Shown in pieces: positions 1 to 11,300 of a stretch of DNA of 64,000 nt. Source of the DNA: Alteromonas halophila (lineage in GTDB: Bacteria > Pseudomonadota > Gammaproteobacteria > Enterobacterales > Alteromonadaceae); the NCBI RefSeq assembly GCF_014651815.1, contig NZ_BMXP01000005.1, forward strand, positions 62,001 through 126,000. Direction: 5' to 3'. How positions within the stretch are numbered: position 1 is the first letter of the stretch; each line of letters opens with the position of its first letter. Both the position numbers and the translations under genes were made by a program. Under the pieces are notes generated by a model. The model did no database searches, was not told where the DNA came from, and saw only the letters and a program-made list of their open reading frames with translations.

Positions 1-866
1 GCACTGACATCGCCAATGAGCTGTATCTTGGTGCGGTTGTTGACCGTACTACTCGTCGCGTTGTGTTTATGGCGTCGACTGAAGGTGGCGTAGAAATTGA
101 AACCGTTGCCGAAGAAACGCCGGAAAAGATCCTGAAAGCTGAAATCGATCCAATCGTTGGTCCTCAGCCTTATCAGGCACGCGAAATGGCATTCAAACTG
201 GGCCTGGAAGGCGCACAGATTAAGCAGTTTGTGCAAATTTTCTTAGGTCTGGCGAAAATGTTTGAAGACTTGGATCTGGCACTGATTGAGATCAATCCAC
301 TGGTCATTAAAGATGACGGTAACCTTCACTGTCTGGACGCGAAGCTGGGTGTTGACGGCAACGCACTGTACCGTCAGGCGAAAGTGAAAGACATGCACGA
401 TCCTTCACAGGAAGATTCACGTGAAGCGCATGCCGCACAGTGGGAACTGAACTACGTAGCACTTGATGGCAACGTTGGCTGTATGGTTAACGGTGCAGGT
501 CTGGCCATGGGTACCATGGACATTGTTAACCTGCATGGCGGCAAGCCTGCAAACTTCCTGGACGTTGGTGGCGGTGCAACCAAAGAGCGTGTTGCCGAAG
601 CGTTTAAAATTATCCTGTCTGATGACAGTGTAAATGCCGTACTGGTTAACATTTTTGGCGGTATCGTTCGTTGCGACATGATTGCTGAAGGTATCATCGG
701 TGCCGTGAAAGAAGTAGGCGTAAACGTACCTGTCGTGGTACGCCTGGAAGGTACCAATGCTGAACAAGGCCGCGAAGTGCTGGCTAATTCAGGCCTGGAT
801 ATCATTGCCGCTGAGTCGCTGACTGATGCAGCGAAGAAAGTGGTTGCAGCAGCGGAGGGCAAATAA
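1..866 (+). CDS. sucC: Succinyl-CoA synthetase (ADP-forming) beta subunit, C-terminal part
   Basis: The ATP-grasp beta subunit works with SucD to convert succinyl-CoA to succinate with ATP formation in the TCA cycle. The gene is cut by the window start: the frame is open from base 3 with no stop, and the first residues ([15 protein letters not shown]) already match the inner part of E. coli SucC, so the GTG at 63 is not a start. About 288 of roughly 388 residues are present. Visible family blocks are [19 protein letters not shown], the long conserved stretch beginning [13 protein letters not shown] and containing [21 protein letters not shown] and [11 protein letters not shown]. The TAA overlaps the sucD ATG by one base, as expected for translational coupling. 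Identification is close to certain. Confidence 0.98.
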   Translation, partial: TDIANELYLGAVVDRTTRRVVFMASTEGGVEIETVAEETPEKILKAEIDPIVGPQPYQAREMAFKLGLEGAQIKQFVQIFLGLAKMFEDLDLALIEINPLVIKDDGNLHCLDAKLGVDGNALYRQAKVKDMHDPSQEDSREAHAAQWELNYVALDGNVGCMVNGAGLAMGTMDIVNLHGGKPANFLDVGGGATKERVAEAFKIILSDDSVNAVLVNIFGGIVRCDMIAEGIIGAVKEVGVNVPVVVRLEGTNAEQGREVLANSGLDIIAAESLTDAAKKVVAAAEGK

Positions 867-1738
867 TGTCTGTTTTGATTAATAAAGATACCAAAGTAAT
901 CTGTCAGGGCTTTACCGGTGGTCAGGGTACCTTCCACTCTGAACAGGCCATTGCCTACGGCACACAGATGGTTGGCGGCGTAACACCTGGCAAAGGTGGC
1001 ACTGAACACCTTGGATTGCCGGTATTCAATACCGTACGCGAAGCTGTAGAGCAAACGGGTGCAACGGCGTCAGTTATTTATGTTCCAGCGCCGTTCTGTA
1101 AAGACTCCATCGTAGAAGCGGTAGATGCTGGCATTGAGCTGGTTGTATGTATCACAGAAGGTATTCCAACACTGGATATGCTGTATGTGAAAGAATATGT
1201 CGATGCTAAAGGCGCACGCATGATTGGTCCAAACTGCCCGGGTGTGATCACGCCGGGTGAGTGTAAAATTGGTATCATGCCTGGTCACATTCATAAGCCG
1301 GGTAAAGTGGGCATCGTATCCCGCTCGGGTACGCTGACCTATGAAGCGGTTAAGCAGACCACAGACGAAGGCTTTGGCCAGTCTACCTGTGTCGGTATTG
1401 GTGGTGATCCTATTCCGGGCTCAAACTTCATCGACATCCTGAAATTGTTCCAGGACGATCCACAGACTGAAGCCATCGTGATGATTGGTGAAATTGGCGG
1501 AACGGCTGAAGAAGAAGCGGCGGCATTCATTAAAGAGAATGTCACCAAGCCGGTTGTCTCATACATTGCCGGTGTAACTGCACCTCCAGGCAAACGTATG
1601 GGCCATGCTGGTGCTATCATTGCCGGTGGTAAAGGTACTGCCGATGAAAAATTTGCTGCACTTGAATCTGCCGGCGTTAAAACCGTGCGTTCACTGGCAG
1701 AAATTGGCAAAGCACTGCGTGAGTCAACAGGCTGGTAA
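866..1738 (+). CDS. sucD: Succinyl-CoA synthetase alpha subunit
   Basis: The alpha subunit binds CoA and carries the phosphohistidine intermediate; it forms a complex with SucC in the cytoplasm. The length of 290 residues matches E. coli SucD (289). Visible are the N-terminal CoA-binding Rossmann part ([16 protein letters not shown]), [10 protein letters not shown], the [10 protein letters not shown] segment, and [14 protein letters not shown] near the C-terminus, which contains the active-site histidine of the family. The ATG shares one base with the sucC stop. A strong intrinsic terminator follows 17 bases after the stop, so this is the last gene of the TCA operon. Confidence 0.98.
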   Translation: MSVLINKDTKVICQGFTGGQGTFHSEQAIAYGTQMVGGVTPGKGGTEHLGLPVFNTVREAVEQTGATASVIYVPAPFCKDSIVEAVDAGIELVVCITEGIPTLDMLYVKEYVDAKGARMIGPNCPGVITPGECKIGIMPGHIHKPGKVGIVSRSGTLTYEAVKQTTDEGFGQSTCVGIGGDPIPGSNFIDILKLFQDDPQTEAIVMIGEIGGTAEEEAAAFIKENVTKPVVSYIAGVTAPPGKRMGHAGAIIAGGKGTADEKFAALESAGVKTVRSLAEIGKALRESTGW

Positions 1739-1755
1739 GTCACTGTCATAATTTT

Positions 1756-1785
1756 AAAAAGCGCTTCATATGAAGCGCTTTTTTT
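1756..1785 (+). terminator. Rho-independent terminator after sucD
   Basis: A perfect GCGCTTCA / TGAAGCGC stem with a two-base loop is flanked by A5 on the left and T7 on the right. The A and T runs extend the pairing, so the signal could also work from the other strand. Confidence 0.92.
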
Positions 1786-2117
1786 ATGCCTGAAATACAG
1801 GGGGAGGGCTTACTGAGTGACTGAATAAATAACCAAAAAGCGCATTTCTGTATTAACAACTTAACTTTTCAGAATGACTTTTACGTGAGATCTTTTAAGC
1901 GTTAACAATGTAAGGTTTTGAAATATAAATAAATATATTTGTTTTCTTATGTTAATTCCGATCGTTGACGTTAACAGATTGTGTAAAAGATTTTATGAAT
2001 ACGTATGCAGCTAATTGAGTGGAATCAGGTGTCACTATAGGATGCAGTCCGATGTCATGAACTTGTCATAATAAAAATAATAAGACAATAAACTAATCGA
2101 AACGGGACACCCTTGTT
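1786..2117. other. Intergenic region upstream of the first TonB receptor
   Basis: This stretch of about 330 bases is AT-rich and holds no coding region that I can support. Its one recognisable element is the LacI-type palindrome at 1996-2009. The rest resembles a long promoter region and 5' leader of the receptor gene. Confidence 0.6.
1996..2009. promoter_or_regulatory. Predicted MalR (LacI-family) operator
   Basis: TGAATACGTATGCA is a near-perfect palindrome with a central CpG, as is usual for LacI-family operators. It lies 108 bases upstream of the receptor ATG at 2118. The same 14-mer recurs at 5144 and 35721, with one-base variants at 26300 and 30411. All are in promoter regions, and a LacI-family gene lies in the same locus. 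Assignment to that regulator is an inference from this co-occurrence. Confidence 0.8.
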
Positions 2118-4934
2118 ATGACGCAATTCAAACCTAGCTTGATCAAACTCGCACTGATTTCCAGCGGTCTTGCCTTTGCCTCTGCACCTGCAGTCGCTCA
2201 GCAGCAGGACAGCGCCCAGCCTGATGATGACATGGTCGAGGTTATCCAGGTATCTGGTATTCGCAGCAGCCTGCAACGTGCCCAGGCCATAAAGATGGAT
2301 AGCTCGTCAATTGTTGAAGCGCTGTCTGCCGAAGACATCGGTAAACTGCCTGACACCAGTATTGCTGAATCACTGGCACGTTTACCGGGTCTTGCCGGTG
2401 AGCGCCGCAATGGCCGTACCAGCGGTATTTCTGTACGTGGTTTCAATGAAAACTACGTCGGTACTACATTAAATGGTCGCGAATTACTCGGAATGGGTGA
2501 TAACCGTGGGGTAGAGTTTGACCTTTACCCTACAGAGATCATTTCGAATATTGTTGTTTATAAAACACCAGAAGCAGGCATGACCACTCAAAATATTGGT
2601 GGCTCCATTGACCTGCAAACCGTAAAGCCGTTATTTGCAGAAAGTACGCTGACGGTTAACGGTACTTACGAGAAAAACGCGGAAGACTCTGCTAACCCGG
2701 ATTTCGATAATGACGGGCATCGCGTATCGGTTAACTTTGTTGACCAGTTCGCCGATGACACCCTGGGTGTGGCAATCACAGCCGCTACCATGGAATCGCC
2801 TCGCCAGGAGCGCCAGTTCCGCGGCTGGGGTTATCCAACGGTAGACCTGGAGAGTGATAAACTGAGCATTGCTGACGGCGTGAATGTCCCCGAGGACACT
2901 GCCATTCTGGGTGGTCACGATAGTTTTGCGCGCTCAGCCATGATGGAACGTGACTCTCTTGCTGCCGTCATTCAGTGGCGGCCCAGTGAAAAGCTGGATA
3001 TACAGTTTGATGCGCTGTACATCGACTTTGTTGAAAATGACGCCCGTCGTGGTCTTGAGGAAGAAGGCGCGGTATGGGGCCCCAGTGATTTTACTGTTAC
3101 AGGTGTAGACAATGGTCTTGTGACATCGTATACCACCGAGGGTGTGTACAGTATTATTCGTAACGATGTGCGTGAACAGGATGCCGAACTTACAACCTTT
3201 GGTCTGAATGCTGAATATCTGTTGAATGATGACTGGACGCTGACAGCAGACATATCAACGGGTCAGGTTGATAAGACGATTACCGATGTAGAAAGTTACT
3301 CCGGTGTGGGCAGAGCCGGCACAGAAGGGCGACCGTTAACGTCTCGTACCTGGGAAATGACCGATGAAGGCGTAATGTTTTCAGATCATCCTACCAACGA
3401 TACCATTGATCTTACCGATCCCAGCCTAATTCGCCTCGCGGGCCCGCAAGCCTGGGGTGCGCCCATTGTTGGTGCAGATGCTCAGGATGGCTTCGTCAAT
3501 AAACCAGAGTTTGAAGAGACTCTTTCTTCTTATCGCTTTGACCTGGAAGGCTATGTTGACTGGGGCATTGTGACAGGTCTTGAAGCCGGTATTATTTATA
3601 GCGACCGTGAGAAATCTAAGGATAACAATGGTGCATATCTGACAGGGCCAGCATACCCTGGTGATGACGAGATCCCAGACGTTCTGGGCGTGGTGCCGCT
3701 TGATTTCATTGGTATTAACGGCGTGCTCGCATATGACGCACTGGGCTTGTATAACAGTGGTTATTACTCAACAACCGACGCTGAGCTGGTTCAGGCGGAT
3801 CGTCTTGGTGATACCTACACGGTTAATGAAGAGCTGACAACGCTCTATACCAAACTGAAACTCGATACAGAAGTTAGCGGCATCTACATTCGCGGTAATG
3901 TGGGTCTTCAGGTTGTTCATGCCGACCAGCAGTCCAGCGGTTTTAGCACCACATTGAATCGCAGTGGCCGTGTAGATTCTGTCGCTGTGTCTGGTGGGAC
4001 TGACTATACTGATGTGTTGCCAACACTGAACCTGGCGGCCGAGTTTACAGACAATCAGTTCGTGCGTCTTGGACTTTCAAAAGTACTGACAAGACCCCGT
4101 ATGGACGATATGCGTCCCAATACGCAGGTGACTTTCTCATTTAATGATAATCAAATCCTGAGTAACGATATTGATAATGGGCCATGGAGTGGGAGTTCAG
4201 GTAACCCTGATCTGAAGCCGTACGAAGCAAATCAGTTAGATCTCGCATATGAGAACTATTTTGCGGACAGTGGCTATGTTGCGGTTTCATTCTTTTATAA
4301 GGATATTAAAAACTGGCACCGTTCAAACTCAGCGTTGGCTGACTTTAGTGATGACTATATTCCTGAGATTCACCAGACATCTGAAGGTGAGGCTCCGGTG
4401 TTGTTCGAAGGGGAAGTTTCCCGTCCAACAGACGGTTACGAAGGCTTTGTGCGTGGCTGGGAAGTGCAGGGTAGCCTGCCGGGCGATATGATCCACGATA
4501 GCCTGGAAGGCTTCGGGGTCTTCGCTAGTGCCACCTTCCTGGATGGTTACGCCGATCCTGCGCCAGGCACAGAGGAAACACGTATTCCCGGCCTGTCTGA
4601 CGAGAATTACAGCATGACGTTTTTCTACGAGAAGTCAGGTTTTGAATTCCGTGTTTCAGCCACCAAACGGTCAGACTACCTGACAGAGACCCGGGGGGTG
4701 AGTCTGGCACTTTCGGATTCGACAAACGAGGGCGGAACCTTTGTTGATGCGCAAATTGGTTACGATTTCAGCGAGTCAGGTATTGAATCACTTGACGGTC
4801 TGCGCGTGACACTGCAGGGACAGAACCTGACGGACGAAAATGATTTACAAACGTCCGGCGCCGACGGCCGTCAAATTATTACGTACCAGTCTTACGGTGC
4901 GAACTATCTGTTAGCCTTTAACTATACGTTCTGA
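2118..4934 (+). CDS. TonB-dependent outer-membrane receptor, probable malto-oligosaccharide importer
   Basis: This 938-residue protein is an outer-membrane beta-barrel transporter energised by TonB/ExbBD. A signal peptide ends near residue 27 (APAVA|QQ). The TonB box region reads VEVIQVSG at about residues 41-48, and the plug domain covers about 50-165 (LPDTSIAESLARLPG, ISVRGFNENY). The barrel runs to a C-terminal aromatic residue (FNYTF), the usual BAM signal. The plug features place it with the large Xanthomonas/Caulobacter-type receptors common in Alteromonas. A LacI-type operator lies upstream and a strong terminator downstream, so it is probably monocistronic. The substrate is inferred from the shared operator and from the starch-degrading neighbours. 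Siderophore uptake is unlikely in this context but not excluded by sequence alone. Confidence 0.88.
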   Translation: MTQFKPSLIKLALISSGLAFASAPAVAQQQDSAQPDDDMVEVIQVSGIRSSLQRAQAIKMDSSSIVEALSAEDIGKLPDTSIAESLARLPGLAGERRNGRTSGISVRGFNENYVGTTLNGRELLGMGDNRGVEFDLYPTEIISNIVVYKTPEAGMTTQNIGGSIDLQTVKPLFAESTLTVNGTYEKNAEDSANPDFDNDGHRVSVNFVDQFADDTLGVAITAATMESPRQERQFRGWGYPTVDLESDKLSIADGVNVPEDTAILGGHDSFARSAMMERDSLAAVIQWRPSEKLDIQFDALYIDFVENDARRGLEEEGAVWGPSDFTVTGVDNGLVTSYTTEGVYSIIRNDVREQDAELTTFGLNAEYLLNDDWTLTADISTGQVDKTITDVESYSGVGRAGTEGRPLTSRTWEMTDEGVMFSDHPTNDTIDLTDPSLIRLAGPQAWGAPIVGADAQDGFVNKPEFEETLSSYRFDLEGYVDWGIVTGLEAGIIYSDREKSKDNNGAYLTGPAYPGDDEIPDVLGVVPLDFIGINGVLAYDALGLYNSGYYSTTDAELVQADRLGDTYTVNEELTTLYTKLKLDTEVSGIYIRGNVGLQVVHADQQSSGFSTTLNRSGRVDSVAVSGGTDYTDVLPTLNLAAEFTDNQFVRLGLSKVLTRPRMDDMRPNTQVTFSFNDNQILSNDIDNGPWSGSSGNPDLKPYEANQLDLAYENYFADSGYVAVSFFYKDIKNWHRSNSALADFSDDYIPEIHQTSEGEAPVLFEGEVSRPTDGYEGFVRGWEVQGSLPGDMIHDSLEGFGVFASATFLDGYADPAPGTEETRIPGLSDENYSMTFFYEKSGFEFRVSATKRSDYLTETRGVSLALSDSTNEGGTFVDAQIGYDFSESGIESLDGLRVTLQGQNLTDENDLQTSGADGRQIITYQSYGANYLLAFNYTF

Positions 4935-4963
4935 ATGTAAACAGTATTTACATCTTCCTGGTT

Positions 4964-5000
4964 AAAGCCACGGTTACTTCGGTAGCCGTGGCTTTTTTTT
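4964..5000 (+). terminator. Rho-independent terminator after first TonB receptor
   Basis: A ten-base-pair stem AAAGCCACGG / CCGTGGCTTT is continued by TAC/GTA around a TTCG tetraloop and followed by a run of eight T. Confidence 0.93.
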
Positions 5001-5143
5001 AAACGTAATTAGACTGCCAACCTCTCTTTTTCTCTAAAAATCATAATTATCAATTACCTGCGTTTTTGATATGCCAGCCTTAACCGTTGTCTCTTCGCTT
5101 AATCTTTTTAAGTAAAATGTAAAAATATGTGTGCAAATGTTAA

Positions 5144-5157
5144 TGAATACGTATGCA
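5144..5157. promoter_or_regulatory. Predicted MalR operator
   Basis: TGAATACGTATGCA is identical to the site at 1996-2009. It lies 107 bases upstream of the second receptor, and the following bases (G, two variable, AATTG) also match the first site. It would control the receptor and the downstream pullulanase gene. Confidence 0.8.
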
Positions 5158-5264
5158 GACAATTGCTCCTTTTTTACACAAAGCGCTAGTATCAGATATG
5201 AACCATAACAGGTGTTAGCGGGGCGGGTTGTCGCTGGCACCAATAAAAAAAGGAATGGGACACA

Positions 5265-8200
5265 ATGAGAACCTTTAAACCCAGCACCATTACTGCAGCG
5301 CTGCTCGCAAGCGGATTGTCAGTATGTGCTAGTCCGCTTTATGCGCAAGAGCAACAGACGCAGGAAGAGGAAGCAAACCAGGATGAGGCAGTTGTCGAGC
5401 GCATCGAGGTGCGCGGTTACAGCACCAGCCTTATTCAGTCACTCAATCAGAAGCGTTTCAGTGATACCGTCAGCGAGCAAATTTCCGCTGACGATTTAGG
5501 CGGCTTGCCTGATGTTTCGATGGCGGATGCTTTAACCCGTCTGCCGGGTATCTCTGCGGTTCGGACCGGTGGTCAGGCCGCCGAAATCAATATCCGGGGG
5601 CTGTCCGGTGGCTTCGTCTTCTCCACTCTTAATGGTCGCGAGCAGGTATCCACCAGCGGCACCCGGGCCATAGAGTTTGATCAGTATCCGTCTGAACTGA
5701 TTAACTCGGCAGCAGTATACAAGTCTCCTAAAGCGTCGCTGATTGAAGGCGGTGTGGCGGGTACCGTGGAGTTACGTACAGCCAGTCCGCTTTCGAACGA
5801 CCAGCAACATACCTTTAATGCTAACGTGCGTGGTATGTATAACGATCGTGCTGATGAAGTGTCAGATGCGGAAGAGTACGGGCATCGCCTCAGCTTTTCT
5901 TATCAGGGTAAGTTTCTTAACGACACGCTCGGTGTAAATCTGGGGTATGCGCGTTTGTATCAGCCTAGCGTCGCCACACAATTTGTGGGACTCGCCTACA
6001 CGGAACAGGAAGACTGCGCCGACTGTATACTGACCAGCGAAGGGTTTGAACTCCAGCACAGAGGTGGCGAAGAAACCCGGGATGGCTATGTCGGGACAAT
6101 CGAGTGGATCCCCCATGACGATTTCAAACTTACCGCCGATGCGTTTGTTTCTAAATTTGATGAGGAAGCCTTTGCACGGGGCTATCGGGTAAAACTGGAA
6201 AACGGTGCTGTTGTTAACCCGGTAGTGGTAAACAACAGTGTGGTTGGCGGCACCTTTAGCCGCATCGCCAATAACGGTAACACCCGTGTTGAAATTGTTA
6301 ACGATGACAACCAGGATTTTGACCAGGTTGAAAGTTACGGTATCAATGCAGACTGGCAGATAAGCGATCGCTGGTCGGCACAGTTTGACATCGCTCTGTC
6401 TAAGGCCGAGTCTGATTTTCGTAACGGCCTGCTGTGGTCACTGGTATCTGAAGACGCCAGCGCCCTGAACCCGCAATTTGACGAAAATGTGCAGATCTCC
6501 TATCTGCTTGACGACCTGAACCTGCCCGATGTGGCATTTAATCAGTCGCAGGCATTCTCGGATATCGATCGGGTGATGGTCAGCAAGTATGGTATTTATC
6601 CCTATGAAAATACCGATGAGCTGGATGCCTACAAGGTCGACTTCCAGTATGCGCTGGATCTTGGCGTGTTCTCGACACTGGAATTTGGCTACCGGTATTC
6701 TGACAGAGAATATACCAACGACCGCTCGGTGTATGAATACGGCAGTGACTCTGGGTTTTCTGCCAGCCAGCCGCCGCTGCGTCTGACCGAGGATATGGTC
6801 GAAGTGGTAGACTGGCAGGGTGATTTTGGTTACTTCCCAAGCTATCTGTCGGTTGACCTGGATAAGGCACTGACCGCCTGGTTCCCTAATGGTGTGCCCC
6901 AGCCAATGCAAACCTGGGGCGCCGGTGCACCGGGTGTGATTAACGGCCCGGGTACAGGCCCGAATACCTCCTGGTCAGTGCTTGAAAGTGGTGATGTTTT
7001 TGAAACGGTCAACGCCGCTTACTTAATGGCCAATATCGATACCGAAATTGGCGATATCCCGGTCAGTGGTAACGTCGGTGTCCGTTATGTTCGCACGAAG
7101 CAAAGCGCTACAACATTGCAGCGGGCAACACGGTTTCTGACTGATCCTGAAACCGGTAATTCTGTAGAAGTCAGCGATCCCACGCTGGGTGCGCAGAACA
7201 TCACGGACGAGGCGGGTCTGATTAATAATTTCTATCGTCCCACCATTCTTACCCATGAATACAGCGATGTGCTGCCTTCGATAAACCTTAATTTCAAGCT
7301 GACCGACAATACACAGCTAAGAATGGCGGCAGCAAAAGTAATGGCGCGGCCCGACATTAACCGGCTTGCTGCCAATGCTTCAACCAATGTTGAAACCGTA
7401 CAGGCAACCCAGGACCGCGATTCCGGTGAAATTACGCTGTCATCTCCGACAGCCGAGATCACCGGTTCGTCACTTAACAGTCCTTACCTGAATCCTTTTT
7501 ATGCCACCCAGTACGATATTTCTTACGAGTGGTATTTCGAAGAGACAGATGGTGCGTTAGTGGTTGCCGGTTTCTTTAAAGACATTGAGTCCTTTATAGA
7601 TACGACGGGCGTGGATCCCTACGACTTTGCCGGCAATGGCTTTAGGGTGCCGGATTCTGTCACGGTCCCCGTGTTCTTAGAAGCGGAGTTTCAGGGGCAG
7701 GAGCCAGAGCTGGCCCGCGATGAAAACGGCGATCCGGTGCTGATCAATGTCGATACTGAAAATGGCCGTTATGAATCAGCCTTTAACAACGCCGAAGGGG
7801 GCTACATTCGCGGTATGGAGGTTGCCTATACGCAAATTTATTCCATGCTGCCTGGCATGTGGTCAGGACTGGGGGTCAGTGCCAGTTATTCCTATACCGA
7901 AAGTGAGGTAACACGCACGACCGGTGATGGCGTCTACTCAAGCCGTTTGCCAGGACTGTCTGAAAACGTCGCGACAGTGACCGTATTCTGGGAGCACGAC
8001 GGCTTTGAAACCCGCTTGTCCGGACGTTACCGGGACGCGTTTGTTTCCAGGCAGGTCGCGGTAAACGATCAGACCGTAAACTTTGATGAAGAACTGGTGA
8101 TTGATTATCAGGCTTCCTACGAGGTGAGTGATAATTTAAGCGTGTTGTTCCAGGTAAATAACCTTACCGATGAACCGACGCGCAGTTACTTCACGTCGCA

Positions 8201-8267
8201 GGAACAGACCGGCACGATTCAGTTCTTTGGTACGCAATACTTCCTGGGGCTGACGTACTCATTATGA
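5265..8267 (+). CDS. TonB-dependent receptor, probable malto-oligosaccharide importer
   Basis: This 1000-residue outer-membrane receptor is organised like the first one but clearly divergent. The signal peptide ends near residue 27 (SPLYA|QE). The TonB box region is VERIEVRGY. The plug segments LPDVSMADALTRLPG, INIRGLSGGF and TLNGREQVS are followed by a long barrel ending in LGLTYSL. The stop overlaps the ATG at 8264, and the lipoprotein start preferred for the next gene is 69 bases downstream, so receptor and pullulanase are almost certainly one transcript. This is analogous to SusC-type receptors paired with surface starch-binding lipoproteins, although no SusD is present. Starch-oligosaccharide specificity is inferred from this coupling and from the upstream operator. 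Confidence 0.9.
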   Translation: MRTFKPSTITAALLASGLSVCASPLYAQEQQTQEEEANQDEAVVERIEVRGYSTSLIQSLNQKRFSDTVSEQISADDLGGLPDVSMADALTRLPGISAVRTGGQAAEINIRGLSGGFVFSTLNGREQVSTSGTRAIEFDQYPSELINSAAVYKSPKASLIEGGVAGTVELRTASPLSNDQQHTFNANVRGMYNDRADEVSDAEEYGHRLSFSYQGKFLNDTLGVNLGYARLYQPSVATQFVGLAYTEQEDCADCILTSEGFELQHRGGEETRDGYVGTIEWIPHDDFKLTADAFVSKFDEEAFARGYRVKLENGAVVNPVVVNNSVVGGTFSRIANNGNTRVEIVNDDNQDFDQVESYGINADWQISDRWSAQFDIALSKAESDFRNGLLWSLVSEDASALNPQFDENVQISYLLDDLNLPDVAFNQSQAFSDIDRVMVSKYGIYPYENTDELDAYKVDFQYALDLGVFSTLEFGYRYSDREYTNDRSVYEYGSDSGFSASQPPLRLTEDMVEVVDWQGDFGYFPSYLSVDLDKALTAWFPNGVPQPMQTWGAGAPGVINGPGTGPNTSWSVLESGDVFETVNAAYLMANIDTEIGDIPVSGNVGVRYVRTKQSATTLQRATRFLTDPETGNSVEVSDPTLGAQNITDEAGLINNFYRPTILTHEYSDVLPSINLNFKLTDNTQLRMAAAKVMARPDINRLAANASTNVETVQATQDRDSGEITLSSPTAEITGSSLNSPYLNPFYATQYDISYEWYFEETDGALVVAGFFKDIESFIDTTGVDPYDFAGNGFRVPDSVTVPVFLEAEFQGQEPELARDENGDPVLINVDTENGRYESAFNNAEGGYIRGMEVAYTQIYSMLPGMWSGLGVSASYSYTESEVTRTTGDGVYSSRLPGLSENVATVTVFWEHDGFETRLSGRYRDAFVSRQVAVNDQTVNFDEELVIDYQASYEVSDNLSVLFQVNNLTDEPTRSYFTSQEQTGTIQFFGTQYFLGLTYSL

Positions 8268-8335
8268 AAAATATAAACAGAATCAATGTGTATGACACGG
8301 CGCCGAGAGCGAATACGACACAGGAGCATCAACCT

Positions 8336-11300
8336 ATGTTTAGTGTAAAACGGGTGCTGGCGATGATTTCGCTGGTACTGAGTCTACTAGTGATCACTGG
8401 CTGTGGCGGTAGCAGTGATGTGGAATCGGGCACCAGCGCCTTGCTGGTCTGTAGCGTACCTAATGTACCTAATGAAGCCGGTGACGACTGTGTACCACCG
8501 CCGCCGATTGAGTGCGATCCTCCGACCGTACCGAATGAAGCCAATGATGCCTGCGTTGTTGGCGCTGATCCAAACGCACCGGACCCTGTGTTCTTTCCCG
8601 GTGAAAATCAGGCCGTACTGTATTACAACCGTGCAGCAGTGGATGCCGACAATGTCCCGAATGACCCGGCCTATGACGGCTGGCGACTGCATACCTGGAA
8701 CAATGACACCTGTGATGCGTTCGCCGATCCTGACACTGACTGGGCAAGCGGCCGAACGCCATCAGGCATTGATCCCAACTATGGTGCGTACTGGGTTCTG
8801 GATCTCAAGGAAGGCTACGACGATTGCCATAACTTTATCATCCATATCGGCACCGAAGATGCCGGTAAAGAAATGGGCGGTTTCGATTATACTGCACCAC
8901 TGAATCAGGATGATCCGCGCTTTACACGCATGAACTTCACCTTTTCTGGTGTTGAAAATGTGTTTGAGTTTCCCATTGTTTCCTTAGGCCCACAGCCGGT
9001 TTCTATTGAAGGTTTTGGTGCGCACTGGTTAGATGCCAATACCCTGTTGTGGGATGTGCCGTCAGAAGTCAGCTACGTGCAGTTGCATCATGCCGCAGAT
9101 GCGGGCCTTGAAGCAACGCTGGAAGAGGGCCTCAATGGCACTGCCATTGAACTGGAAATGGCGGAACTGACAGAAGAGCAACAGGCTATTGCGCCCCACC
9201 TGTCAGGCTTGATGGCCTGGTACGGTGACTGGTCAGCTGAAGATGCCAAGGCTGTGTTACGCGGGCAGGCGGTACTGGGCGGCTATAACGCCGACGGCAC
9301 CCTGATTGCGGCAACCGGTATTCAAACAGCCAATGCCATTGATCAGCTTTACACAGCTGGTGAGGACGATGCCGATGAAGCCATGCTGGGTCCAGTGTAT
9401 ACCGACAGTGGCATTACGGCGGCAGTCTGGGCGCCAACCGCAAAATCGGTGCGTTTACTGACCTTTAACGACAATAAAACCGAGGCGAATAGCTTCGATA
9501 TGATCCGTAACGACGCATCCGGCGTGTGGACGTATGAAGGCGATATGTCGCTGGATCGCGTGTTATACCGGTATGAAGTTACCGTGTATCACCCCATCAC
9601 AGACACGGTTGAAACGCTGGAAGTGACCGATCCGTATTCGGTGTCGCTGTCGACCAACGGACGTTTCTCGCGGTTCGTAAACTTAAACGATGATGATCTT
9701 AAGCCTGAAGGATGGGTTGACCACAGCATTCCTGCAGTAAGCAATCCGGAAGATGCCGTCATTTACGAAGGCCATATCCGTGACTTCAGTGCCCGTGATA
9801 TGTCGACCTCGGAAGAAAATCGCGGTAAATATCTGGCCTTCACCGAAGAAGGCACGGCACCTGTCATGCACCTGCAGAAGCTGGTTGATGCGGGCGTCAA
9901 TTACTTCCACATTCTGCCGGCGAACGACATCGCCACCATCGATGAGGACCCGCGCAATACCATTGATCTGTACGATACCGTGGCAGACTTATGTCGCCTC
10001 AATGCAGACGCGGCAGTGTGTGAGGAAGCGGATGCCGGTGAGCGCCTGATTGACGTATTCAATGGCTATGATCCACTGGCTGAAGCAGCAAAAGCACAGC
10101 AACTGACCAATGATCTGCGCAATGTCGATACCTTTAACTGGGGCTACGATCCGCACCACTTCAACGCACCGGAAGGCAGTTATGCATCCAGCGCTGAAGG
10201 TGTGGAGCGAATCATTGAAATGCGCGCCATGATCCAGGCATTGCATGAAATGGGTCTGCGCGTTGCGCTGGACGTGGTTTATAACCACACCAATGCCTCT
10301 GGCGTGTTCCCTAAATCAGTGCTGGACAAGGTTGTGCCCGGTTATTATCACCGCTATACCATTGAGACCGGTGACATTGTTCGCGAAACCTGTTGTGACG
10401 ATACGGAACCGCGTAACGCCATGATGGAAAAACTGATGCACGATTCACTGGTAATGTGGGCTGAGCAGTATAAGTATGACTCGTTCCGCTTCGACATTAT
10501 GAGTCAGGCCAGTAAAGACACCATGCTGCGTTTACGTGAAGCCGTTCAGGCCATTGACCCGGATAACTACTTCTACGGCGAAGGCTGGACCAAGAATGTT
10601 GAAAGCTATGGTGCGTATGAGCAGGCCAATCAGCTAAACATGGCCGGTACAGAAATTGGTACGTTTAACGATCGGCTGCGTGAGGCGGTGCGTCAGGGCG
10701 AAATCTTTAATCCTGACAGCGACGGCATACTGGGTGCACAGGACCGGGTTAAGGTCGGCATGATTGGTACCCTCACAGACTACGTGCTGGAAACCTCCGG
10801 TGGCACGGCTACCACCACCAGCTCACTGGGTGGCTACGCAGAAGATCCGGCAGACATCATTAACTATGTGTCAAAACATGATAATGAAACGCTGTGGGAT
10901 CAGTTTAATTACGCGTTGCCAATGGACTTAACCCTGGCCGAGCGGGTACGGGCGCAGAATATCGGGATCAGTATTCCGATCATGTCGCAGGGCATTCCGT
11001 TTTTGCAGATGGGCGGTGACATGCTGCGCTCTAAGTCGATGGACCGTAACAGCTATGACTCAGGTGACTGGTTCAACTACGTAGACTTTACCTATCAGAC
11101 CAACAACTGGAATGTTGGCCTGCCTCCGGCGCAGGACAATGAAGCGCGCTGGGAGGAAATGGGTGAGTTTATTTACTCACCTGAGCGTGCTGCCTCTATG
11201 ACCGACATTGAGTTTGCCTCGGCAGTCTTCGGTGAGTATGTGTCGATTCGCCGCGACAGTCCGCTGTTCAGACTGACAACCGGACAGGCGATTATCGACC

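Noticed and set aside
6438..6911. Minus-strand frame of 157 codons inside the second TonB receptor
   Set aside because: It is an antisense shadow of a well-supported gene with no motif or ribosome site.
8264..8335. Upstream start of the pullulanase at ATG 8264
   Set aside because: It would put 24 polar residues before the lipoprotein signal; ATG 8336 has AGGAG and a clean signal peptide.
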